Of a DNA stretch of 6,651 nucleotides, positions 1 to 5,153 are shown one piece after another. The notes beneath the pieces are model-generated. The model saw only the letters and a list, made by a program, of their open reading frames with translations, had not been told where the DNA came from and ran no database searches. The first letter of the stretch is position 1. The number at the start of each line of letters is the position of its first letter. Made by a program: the position numbers and the translations under genes. Source of the stretch: an uncultured Eubacteriales bacterium (GTDB taxonomy: Bacteria > Bacillota > Clostridia > Christensenellales > Borkfalkiaceae); contig USOJ01000059.1 of the NCBI GenBank assembly GCA_900556195.1, positions 1-6,651 of the forward strand, written 5' to 3'.

Positions 1-39
1 AAAAAGGCGGCAAGTCGATTTCGACTTGCCGCCCTTTTT
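1..39. terminator. Bidirectional intrinsic terminator
   Basis: A perfect 13-bp inverted repeat (GGCGGCAAGTCGA at 6-18, its complement at 21-33) leaves only TT between the arms. It is flanked by five A at 1-5 and five T at 35-39, so RNA from either strand would form a GC-rich hairpin followed by a U run. On the minus strand it lies 114 bp beyond the recombinase stop codon. On the plus strand it could end a gene lying left of the window. Confidence 0.9.
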
Positions 40-40
40 A

Positions 41-94
41 ATATGGAGCGCCTGAAAATTGCTAAATTGAACCAATTTTAGGCTGTTTTATATA
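41..94. other. Imperfect palindrome, candidate serine-integrase attachment site
   Basis: GCCTgAAAATTG (50-61) faces CAATTTTAGGC (73-83) with one bulged base and an 11-nt AT-rich centre. Outer ATAT blocks at 41-44 and 90-93 extend the symmetry to about 54 bp. Large serine integrases act on imperfect palindromes of roughly 40-50 bp that often lie beside the integrase gene, and this one sits between the recombinase stop and the terminator at 1-39. It could instead be a transcript-end hairpin. The call is an inference from symmetry and position; no second copy is available in the window for comparison. Confidence 0.35.
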
Positions 95-152
95 GATAAG
101 CGTTGAATATTGAGCAATGGAATTCAAAAATATCCTAAAACTGCAAATGGCG

Positions 153-1679
153 TCAAATTAAGAATTTGATTTCGTAATTTTGTTTTTTTGACGTGTTTAT
201 GTAGATTTCGGAATTATACGTATAAAAAGAAAAGACCTTTCGGCTGTCGTCGCCGTTGGGTCTTTTGCTGTCCGTATAATTAAGAGTAATTTCAATTTTG
301 TCTTTATAAAGAACGATGTTTTTTACTAAAAGATTTATCATAAGTTGCGGAACCTTCGTTAGCGCTTGCGTCATATAATCTCTAATTCCGTTTTTCGTAA
401 CGTTTATTCTGTTTTTTACTTTTTCCGCAATGATTTGGTGAGCCAATTCATCTTTTCTAAGTTCTAATTCTTCCAGTCTCCTTTTTGTGGAATCGGTAAT
501 GATACCCTGTTCCATGCAGGCTATCAGATTTGAAATTGCTTTTTCGGTTTGAGATAGTTCGCTTTCGAGGTACTTTATCAAAGATTGTTCTTCGACGCGT
601 TTCAGATGTTCCTGCATAATTTCTTCGGCGAGATAGTCGATAGTATCGGGAGCGGTCAAGATTTCCGTTACGGCGTTTATAACAAGATTTTCTAACAGTT
701 CCTTTTTAATCGGAGTGTTATCGCACTTATGATAGATTTTTCTGCCTATACATTTATAATATCTTACTATGTCGCCGTTTCGTGCCGTACCCGTATCCGA
801 ACTGACGGGTTTACCGCAATAACCGCAGGTTACTTTGAAACGAAGTAAGTAAGGGTCTTTCGAATGTTTGCCGAATTGATTCTGCGCAAACTTCGCGCGA
901 ACTATTTCAAAAATATTTTCCGATACGATTTTAGGATAAATGTTGTAGTATTTTTTGTTTTTAATTATTGTTATTCCTATGTATTTTTCATTTTTTAGCA
1001 TATTATAAAGGGTACTTTTCGTAAACGGTTTATTATGATGAGTAATGCCGCGAGCATTTAATTCGTCGAGAATTTCGGGTAATTGTTTACCGCCTGCATA
1101 CTCATTGAACACATCCTTTATAATCTGAGCCTGTTCCTCTATGGGGACGAGTTTGAAACCGTTTGCTTTATTGCCTACGGATTTATATCCGAAGACGACC
1201 TGACCGCCCGTAAAATTACCTTTATTCTGACTTACTTCTCTGCCACGTTTAACTTTTTGAGATAATTCTGCGGAATAATATTCAGCCATACCGACGTATA
1301 CGTTTTCGAGTATGATTCCGTCCAGGTTTTTAGAACCGTCGACGTTTCTTGAAGTCCTTTGCGTGGCGGAAATTACGATTTTACCCGTTTTTTGAAGTCG
1401 GTATTTGTTAATGCCTTGTTCTATGGCGTTTCTGCCGAAACGGTCGAGCGCATAAACGAGGCATATATCCCATTCGTTCGTTTTCTCGCTGTCGGAAAGC
1501 ATTTTCTGAAAGTCTTTTCTGTTATCGTTCGTACCGGTCATAGCGCGGTCTATATATTCTTTCAGTACTATAAGATCGTTTCTGTGAGCATATTCGTAAC
1601 ATACTTTAAGTTGACCTTCGATAGATTGTTCGGTTTGTTTGTCGCTTGAATAGCGAGCATAAATTACACATTTTCGCAT
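153..1679 (-). CDS. Large serine recombinase (site-specific integrase)
   Basis: A complete 508-residue recombinase that would cut and rejoin DNA through a 5'-phosphoserine intermediate, integrating or excising the host element. The N-terminal resolvase domain (about 1-140) starts with YARYSSDKQ, placing the catalytic serine at Ser11, with Arg9 and the conserved Arg80 and Arg83 of LDRFGRN. The recombinase DNA-binding domain follows (about 155-265, including the VFGY and ILDELNARGI segments). A zinc ribbon has cysteines 285, 288, 310 and 319. A Glu/Lys/Leu-rich coiled coil spans about 355-425. Length and domain order match large serine integrases and Tn-type Clostridia recombinases, and all expected key residues are present. 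The start is set by AAAGGA nine bases upstream (complement of 1689-1694). The gene is transcribed away from every other gene here. The 3' end contains a terminator-like hairpin. The family call is secure; the exact element type is not. Confidence 0.95.
   Translation of the reverse strand: MRKCVIYARYSSDKQTEQSIEGQLKVCYEYAHRNDLIVLKEYIDRAMTGTNDNRKDFQKMLSDSEKTNEWDICLVYALDRFGRNAIEQGINKYRLQKTGKIVISATQRTSRNVDGSKNLDGIILENVYVGMAEYYSAELSQKVKRGREVSQNKGNFTGGQVVFGYKSVGNKANGFKLVPIEEQAQIIKDVFNEYAGGKQLPEILDELNARGITHHNKPFTKSTLYNMLKNEKYIGITIIKNKKYYNIYPKIVSENIFEIVRAKFAQNQFGKHSKDPYLLRFKVTCGYCGKPVSSDTGTARNGDIVRYYKCIGRKIYHKCDNTPIKKELLENLVINAVTEILTAPDTIDYLAEEIMQEHLKRVEEQSLIKYLESELSQTEKAISNLIACMEQGIITDSTKRRLEELELRKDELAHQIIAEKVKNRINVTKNGIRDYMTQALTKVPQLMINLLVKNIVLYKDKIEITLNYTDSKRPNGDDSRKVFSFYTYNSEIYINTSKKQNYEIKFLI
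221..266 (-). terminator. Terminator-like hairpin inside the recombinase reading frame
   Basis: Read on the minus strand, AAAAGACC (266-259) and CGGC (255-252) pair with GCCG (244-241) and GGTCTTTT (237-230), with a 3x3 internal loop and a 7-nt apical loop. A T-rich tail (TTTTCTTTTTATA) follows at once. The layout is that of an intrinsic terminator in recombinase sense, yet the U run ends about 65 nt before the stop codon at 153-155. The encoded residues (about 471-486, SKRPNGDDSRKVFSFY) look like a normal C-terminus for this recombinase group, so the structure overlaps real coding sequence. Whether it terminates in the cell is unknown. Confidence 0.45.
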
Positions 1680-2124
1680 AAAGATAAATCCTTTTTTAAT
1701 TCAATTTTATTTTTTAATCGGGCAGAGCGTAACCAACTTAGGTAGACGAATTTCCAAAGCGGTTTGTATAAATTCGGAGATTTTCAGGATGAAAACCGAA
1801 ACTTTTCCCGACTAAAAATGAATTAAACTCTTTCGTCTGCCTATCCGCAATCGGAAAAACGATATGCCGTCAAGCGAGAAGCAACCGCGACGAAAGATCT
1901 TGCGTTGAAGTCTCGTTATTCAAAGTTCTGAGCAAAATTTTTCGGATTGACGGAATAGCGTTTTTCTGATAAGGATAAACGGGACGAAAGAGAGTATTTG
2001 TGTGTATTAAGTAAGGGTAATAACCGAAACATTGCGTAATAGTTGAAAAATACGGTCAATAAAGTTTATTCAATTTGCGATGAAAAAGTAGTAATATTAC
2101 GGTAACGACAAAAGGAGAAGGTTT
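1680..2124. promoter_or_regulatory. Divergent intergenic region with stem-loops and weak promoters
   Basis: This 445-bp gap separates the recombinase from the rightward genes and has no convincing ORF. A 12-bp stem (1739-1750 with 1832-1843, one G-U pair on the plus strand) encloses a smaller hairpin at 1773-1800 (TTCGG/CCGAA and TTTTCA/TGAAAA around GGA). Another imperfect hairpin lies at 1875-1915. For the recombinase, TAAAAT on the minus strand (1704-1709) is a possible -10 with no good -35. For the rightward unit, TTGAAA (2043-2048) with TTTATT (2065-2070) at 16-bp spacing is the best but weak match. The gap could also hold an attachment site, operators or a structured leader. Confidence 0.4.
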
Positions 2125-2304
2125 ATGAATGAAAACGATTGTAAAACGATAGAAGTAATAGTACGCGGAGTGCCGAATTTGTCACTTATACCGAAAGATA
2201 AACTCGGAGCATTCGTGTACGGTTTGGAAATAGAAATAACCGAATTATTGAGTAAGGATAAAGGGAATATAAAAAATGATTACGAAAGAGAAAATCAGAA
2301 GTGA
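2125..2304 (+). CDS. Small acidic hypothetical protein, 59 aa
   Basis: Start ATG is preceded by AAAGGAG (2111-2117), a strong ribosome binding site, and the frame runs to TGA at 2302. The product opens MNENDCKTIEVIVRGVPNL and is mostly charged, with no membrane segment or signal peptide. The N-terminal half could form beta strands (TIEVIVRG); the middle (about 27-44) looks helical. The end overlaps the next gene by 29 bp, so the two are probably co-translated. I do not recognise the family. Small proteins beside serine integrases include recombination directionality factors, excisionases and regulators, so those roles are possible but unsupported by a motif. It is believed real because of the ribosome site, the leading position in the unit and the overlap. 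Confidence 0.65.
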   Translation: MNENDCKTIEVIVRGVPNLSLIPKDKLGAFVYGLEIEITELLSKDKGNIKNDYERENQK

Positions 2305-2575
2305 ATTAAAAGATATCAGGTATTACTATTCAAAAAAAGAAGCGTTCGACGCGCATTTCAGAGAAACGGGCGAAAATAACGTATTGCAAACGATAGCGAA
2401 GTATAATGAAATAATCCGCCGGGCATCACCGCAATTATACGAAGTTTACGCGTCGCTATATATAAGAGGAATTACACAGGAAAGTGCAGCCGAGGAAATG
2501 GATTATTCCCCGTATTATGTTTTCAAATTAAATAACAAACTGGTAAAAATGTTTTATGACGAATTGAATAAATAG
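2276..2575 (+). CDS. Sigma-70 region 4-like helix-turn-helix regulator, 99 aa
   Basis: A 99-residue soluble protein, mostly helical. The C-terminal part (about 66-93, starting ITQESAAEEMDYSPYYV) has the spacing of a sigma-70 region 4 helix-turn-helix: a first helix TQESAAEEM, a turn, then a recognition helix ending in a Lys/Leu-rich stretch. The N-terminal half carries the motif DIRYYYSKKEAFD (13-25), which I recall from small sigma-like proteins of Clostridia mobile elements and phages. It lacks sigma region 2, so it is not a complete sigma factor; it more likely acts as an activator or accessory factor on element promoters. Its ATG lies within the previous gene and is preceded by AAAGGG (2260-2265). 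A strong terminator follows the stop by a few bases, so this gene ends its transcription unit. The fold call is fairly secure; the target is inferred. Confidence 0.75.
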   Translation: MITKEKIRSELKDIRYYYSKKEAFDAHFRETGENNVLQTIAKYNEIIRRASPQLYEVYASLYIRGITQESAAEEMDYSPYYVFKLNNKLVKMFYDELNK

Positions 2576-2579
2576 AGCC

Positions 2580-2609
2580 AAGGCGGTACGGATAGCGTAT
2601 CGCCTTTTT
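2580..2609 (+). terminator. Intrinsic terminator after the regulator gene
   Basis: AAGGCGGTACG (2580-2590) pairs with CGTATCGCCTT (2596-2606) over 11 bp with one G-U pair and a GATAG loop. A run of five T follows at 2605-2609. It begins four bases after the regulator stop codon and separates the small regulatory unit from the downstream operon. Confidence 0.9.
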
Positions 2610-2880
2610 ATATTTAACAGTATAAAACCGTGGTCGGATAAGGATATAAAAAGTTGTAAAAGATGACAAAAACGTATGAAAATGCGGTAAGTAAAGTATG
2701 TGGTTTTCTGCGTCGAACTCAGGTATAATGCAATCGTTCTTAGGGGCGAGAAGTAGCGACGAGAAGGATAAACGGCCGAATCCGGAAGTCGAAAGAAACG
2801 AAGTGTTTCGAGTCGCCGAAAAAAAGAACTACAACTTAATAGTCGCGAAAGGCGGCAAAAATACGAGAAGGAGCAGAATC
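2610..2880 (+). promoter_or_regulatory. Leader with two promoter candidates before the main operon
   Basis: A 271-bp stretch between the terminator and the first well-supported start at 2881. Because transcription is stopped at 2609, a new promoter is expected. The better spaced candidate is TTAACA (2614-2619), 17 bp, GATAAG (2637-2642). The second is a perfect TATAAT at 2724-2729 with only a poor -35 (TGGTTT, 2701-2706), as expected for an activator-dependent promoter; a transcript from it would have about a 145-nt leader. An open frame does run from 2698 into the downstream gene, but nothing resembling a ribosome site precedes 2698. The rest is purine-rich with no other gene seen. Confidence 0.45.
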
Positions 2881-3171
2881 ATGGCAAACAAAGAGACAAA
2901 ACAGACTTCCGGTGCAAATAAGTATAACCGCCGCAGGTGGAGCGTACCGAGTAAACGCGCGAAAGCGTACGCGGAAGATCGAAAGGCAAAGGTACATACT
3001 TACGGACCGAAGGAAGGAAAAGAATTAAGCGAATTCGAGGCGGGGATGCGATCGGGGTACTTACAGGCGCAGAGCGATCATTGCGGATTATATAAGTATA
3101 AGAAAGCGCTCGCCGAAGGAAAGAGCAAAGCCGAGGCAAAAGAAATATCTCAGACTAAAGGCAAAAAATAA
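2881..3171 (+). CDS. Basic hypothetical protein, 96 aa
   Basis: Start ATG 2881 is chosen because AGAAGGAG (2866-2873) sits seven bases upstream; the frame is open back to 2698, but that earlier ATG has no ribosome site. The 96-residue product is lysine-rich and strongly basic. It has an N-terminal tract containing NRRRW (16-20) and a C-terminal helical half beginning near FEAGMRSGYLQAQSDH (52-67), followed by YKYKKALAEGKSKAEAKEIS. The last part resembles conserved tails of small proteins in Clostridia mobile elements, but I cannot name a family. No signal peptide or membrane segment is visible, so it is probably cytoplasmic; nucleic-acid binding is plausible from charge alone. It leads the long operon and is 14 bp from the next start. 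Confidence 0.7.
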   Translation: MANKETKQTSGANKYNRRRWSVPSKRAKAYAEDRKAKVHTYGPKEGKELSEFEAGMRSGYLQAQSDHCGLYKYKKALAEGKSKAEAKEISQTKGKK

Positions 3172-3185
3172 AAAGGAGGCTATGA

Positions 3186-3527
3186 ATGAACGAAAAGAAA
3201 ATTAAAGTCGAGAGAGAAACGTATAACAAAGACGACAAGACGTATTACTCGTACTATATAAAAGGCGAGATACGCGGAAGAGAAGTAAGGATAGCGGTAG
3301 TCCCGCCGGATAACGGCGGATTCAGAGTTCTGGATATCGTATTCGATCAGGAAAATTCTGCGGATCTCGTGCTTAAACCGTATGAAATAAAGGACGAAAG
3401 AGGCAAAGTGCTTAAAGGTAACAGTTACGCGGTCGTATCGAAAGATAAAGACGGTACGGAGTACGAGTGCGGAATAAAACCGTTCCGTAATTCGGACAAA
3501 ACTCTTCTCAACATGTTGTTGAGATAA
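3186..3527 (+). CDS. Beta-rich hypothetical protein, 113 aa
   Basis: A strong AGGAGG (3174-3179) six bases upstream of ATG 3186 sets the start; the ATG at 3182 is out of frame and opens only a seven-codon frame. The 113-residue protein has alternating polar and hydrophobic stretches typical of beta strands (YYSYYIKGEIRG at 20-31, VRIAVVPPDNGGFRVLDIVF at 34-53) and ends in a short helix, SDKTLLNMLLR. There is no signal peptide, membrane span or catalytic motif, so it is probably cytoplasmic. The family is not recognised by name. Small beta-rich proteins upstream of coat genes in filamentous phages are often single-stranded DNA-binding proteins, and this could be one, but that rests on position and predicted fold only. 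A hairpin follows the stop, before the lipoprotein gene. Confidence 0.72.
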   Translation: MNEKKIKVERETYNKDDKTYYSYYIKGEIRGREVRIAVVPPDNGGFRVLDIVFDQENSADLVLKPYEIKDERGKVLKGNSYAVVSKDKDGTEYECGIKPFRNSDKTLLNMLLR

Positions 3528-3535
3528 ATAAAACG

Positions 3536-3563
3536 GGGGCTTACCGTAACGGCGGCAAGCCCC
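3536..3563. terminator. Intergenic hairpin, possible attenuator or processing site
   Basis: GGGGCTT (3536-3542) pairs with AAGCCCC (3557-3563). An inner CCG/CGG pairing (3544-3546 with 3553-3555) caps a six-base loop, with one A-C mismatch on the plus strand that becomes G-T on the minus strand. On the plus strand only TTAAATAAAA follows, a poor U run, so full termination is unlikely. On the minus strand CGTTTTATTT follows, which is somewhat better. In the operon direction it more likely sets partial termination or the stability of the downstream message. Confidence 0.55.
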
Positions 3564-3590
3564 TTAAATAAAAATAACGGAGGAAATCTT

Positions 3591-4589
3591 ATGAAGAAAA
3601 ACAGAATAATAAAGGCAATATGTTTCGTTTTGGCGTGTGCGTGTACGGCGATGTGCGTTGCGGCGTGCGGGAACGTCAAAGATAAAAATAAGTCGGCAGA
3701 TAGGGCGAATAACGGTGAGTTAAATTTTGTGCCCGACGACGGCGCAGTGAAAGTTAAAGTCGCGAAGACGGCGTTAAACGACGGAACGGATTTCGTTACG
3801 TATACCGTTTCTGCGGTCGTCGAGCCGTCGGACGCGGAAAATCTTGCGGTGGACTGGAGTATAGCGTGGTCGGACGACGCTCCGCTTAAAGAGAGCGCAA
3901 TAAGCGAATATCTCATACTCACTCCGTTGGAAGACGGCGGACACGTCGCAACGGTAAAATGTATAAAATCGTTCCGCGGAAATTCTGCAATAATAACCGC
4001 GACTTCGAGAGATTCGGGAGTTCAGGGGACGTGTACCGTAACGTATAGCGGTTTACCGAGCGCAATGCAGATAGATTTAACGGATATAAGTACGCAAAAG
4101 CGCGGGAATATAGACGGAGTATTGCAACTCAAACGCGGATCTACGTATACGAAAGAAATAAGTTTAAGCAACGTATACGGCGACGTAGGCGAAGAGTATA
4201 AAAATTACACCGTAAAAGTTACGGGCGTAGGCTCGTTCGTGAAAGGTAATTTTACGTCTACGACATCGTGGCAGAAGTGGAACGACGAAACCGAAGTAAC
4301 GCTCGATTCGGTAAAGAATAATTATCTGACGGCTAAAATAACTGACGGGAAACTGGTTATAACCGCGATTGACAGATACGAGAATATGCGCGGGACGTCC
4401 GTCGGCGGACCGTCGGGCGGAACTACCAACGATTTATATAAAGAAGACAATACCGACGCCGACGGAAATCTGCCGTATTACAGAATAGAAGTGTTTGCGG
4501 GATCGACTGGAGTGAAATACGTAATAAACGCATACGTAGTCGCAAGCGTAACGAGCGTTACCGTCGGACCGTCAATCGTTACGTTTTAG
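3591..4589 (+). CDS. Lipoprotein with bacterial Ig-like (BIG2-like) domain
   Basis: A 332-residue exported lipoprotein. A basic N-terminus (MKKNRIIK) and hydrophobic core lead to the lipobox VAAC, with Cys26 as the predicted lipidated residue, so the protein should sit on the outer face of the cytoplasmic membrane. Residues about 55-152 look like one BIG2-type Ig domain: a conserved VVEPSDAENLAVDWS segment (76-90), the ITATSRDSG strand-turn (135-143) and the closing GTCTVTY (146-152). Residues 155-332 are a second, unrecognised beta-rich region with a Gly/Pro-rich loop at 272-278. The C-terminus (VTSVTVGPSIVTF) looks like the linker strand that normally opens another BIG2 repeat, but the protein stops there. 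GGAGG (3579-3583) lies seven bases before the start. The signal peptide holds five cysteines including Cys26, which is unusual. It may be an envelope component, receptor or exclusion protein; the role is not known. Confidence 0.85.
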   Translation: MKKNRIIKAICFVLACACTAMCVAACGNVKDKNKSADRANNGELNFVPDDGAVKVKVAKTALNDGTDFVTYTVSAVVEPSDAENLAVDWSIAWSDDAPLKESAISEYLILTPLEDGGHVATVKCIKSFRGNSAIITATSRDSGVQGTCTVTYSGLPSAMQIDLTDISTQKRGNIDGVLQLKRGSTYTKEISLSNVYGDVGEEYKNYTVKVTGVGSFVKGNFTSTTSWQKWNDETEVTLDSVKNNYLTAKITDGKLVITAIDRYENMRGTSVGGPSGGTTNDLYKEDNTDADGNLPYYRIEVFAGSTGVKYVINAYVVASVTSVTVGPSIVTF

Positions 4590-4598
4590 TGTCCGACG
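4548..4598 (+). promoter_or_regulatory. Tandem hairpins abutting a start codon, possible translational coupling
   Basis: CGTCGGAC (4562-4569) is perfectly complementary to GTCCGACG (4591-4598), which ends one base before ATG 4599. A second small hairpin, GTAAC/GTTAC around GAGC (4548-4561), stacks directly against it. No ribosome binding site is visible before 4599. The stem spans the lipoprotein stop codon (4587-4589 is in its loop), so ribosomes finishing the upstream gene would melt it. That would make translation of the 184-residue protein dependent on the lipoprotein. The function is inferred. Confidence 0.5.
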
Positions 4599-5153
4599 AT
4601 GAAAACGAAACGGAAAGGAATAACGGCTTACGTCGGTATATTATTGCTTGTCGTGTTGTTTACGTCGTTCTTTGCGTACTTTACGGATTGCTTTCGTAAG
4701 GAGTTCCAAAGCGTTGCGATGTACGTAAACGGGAAAAGAATATACGGAAGTTCCGACGGGTATAGGTTAAGCGTAGAAAGTCCGCTGAAAGTAAAGATAG
4801 TGTTCGCAGGTATAACGGATAAAAAAATATCTGCGGAAATAGTCCCTGCCGTCGGGGTGGATTTCGAATATTATGCGGGCGAAGAGAAAAAGAAATTCGG
4901 CGACGCCGAAAGTTATACCGAGGGCTTTAATATTACTTCCGCCGGGAACGTTCTGTACGTTGCGCCGAAAGGAACGTTTAGAGAAATACTCGAAATTGTC
5001 AACGACGGCAATGAAGTAAGATATGATACTCTGAACGAACAAGAGCCGTTCACTCTGGTTATAACGACCGGCGGTACGATTGTCAGAATAAGGTTTGGGG
5101 TGTCGGACAGAGTAAGTAAAATAATATTGAGCGAGGAGGCGATTACTTTTTGA
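4599..5153 (+). CDS. N-terminally anchored membrane protein, 184 aa
   Basis: A 184-residue protein with a basic start (MKTKRK) and one membrane segment at about 9-29 (ITAYVGILLLVVLFTSFFAYF). No clear signal-peptidase site is seen, so it is probably an uncleaved anchor with the remaining 155 residues outside the cell. That ectodomain is rich in predicted beta strands (MYVNGKRIYG at 41-50, LKVKIVFAG, FTLVITTGGTIVRIRF). The last residues, VSKIILSEEAITF, echo the C-terminus of the lipoprotein just upstream. The start has no Shine-Dalgarno sequence and lies nine bases after the lipoprotein stop, behind a hairpin, so it is probably translated by coupling. The family is not recognised. The next gene begins in its stop codon region (TTGA overlap). 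It is likely part of the same envelope assembly as its neighbours. Confidence 0.8.
   Translation: MKTKRKGITAYVGILLLVVLFTSFFAYFTDCFRKEFQSVAMYVNGKRIYGSSDGYRLSVESPLKVKIVFAGITDKKISAEIVPAVGVDFEYYAGEEKKKFGDAESYTEGFNITSAGNVLYVAPKGTFREILEIVNDGNEVRYDTLNEQEPFTLVITTGGTIVRIRFGVSDRVSKIILSEEAITF

Noticed and set aside
1864..1908. 14-codon ORF with many basic residues in the integrase upstream region
   Set aside because: No ribosome site and a length expected by chance.
2663..2728. 21-codon ORF (MTKTYENAVSKVCGFLRRTQV) in the leader
   Set aside because: No ribosome binding site, ends inside the TATAAT element, and no regulatory codon pattern such as a run of one amino acid.
1971..2775. 12-base direct repeat AAGGATAAACGG at 1971-1982 and 2764-2775, both in noncoding DNA
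   Set aside because: About one repeat of this length is expected by chance in a window of this size; no further copies or flanking similarity.
2698..2880. In-frame upstream extension of the 96-aa protein starting at ATG 2698
   Set aside because: No ribosome site precedes 2698, a TATAAT promoter candidate lies within it, and a strong AGAAGGAG stands seven bases before ATG 2881.
3425..3922. Minus-strand open frame of 165 codons
   Set aside because: It is antisense to two well-supported genes with good ribosome sites, and the translation is low-complexity without a ribosome site of its own.
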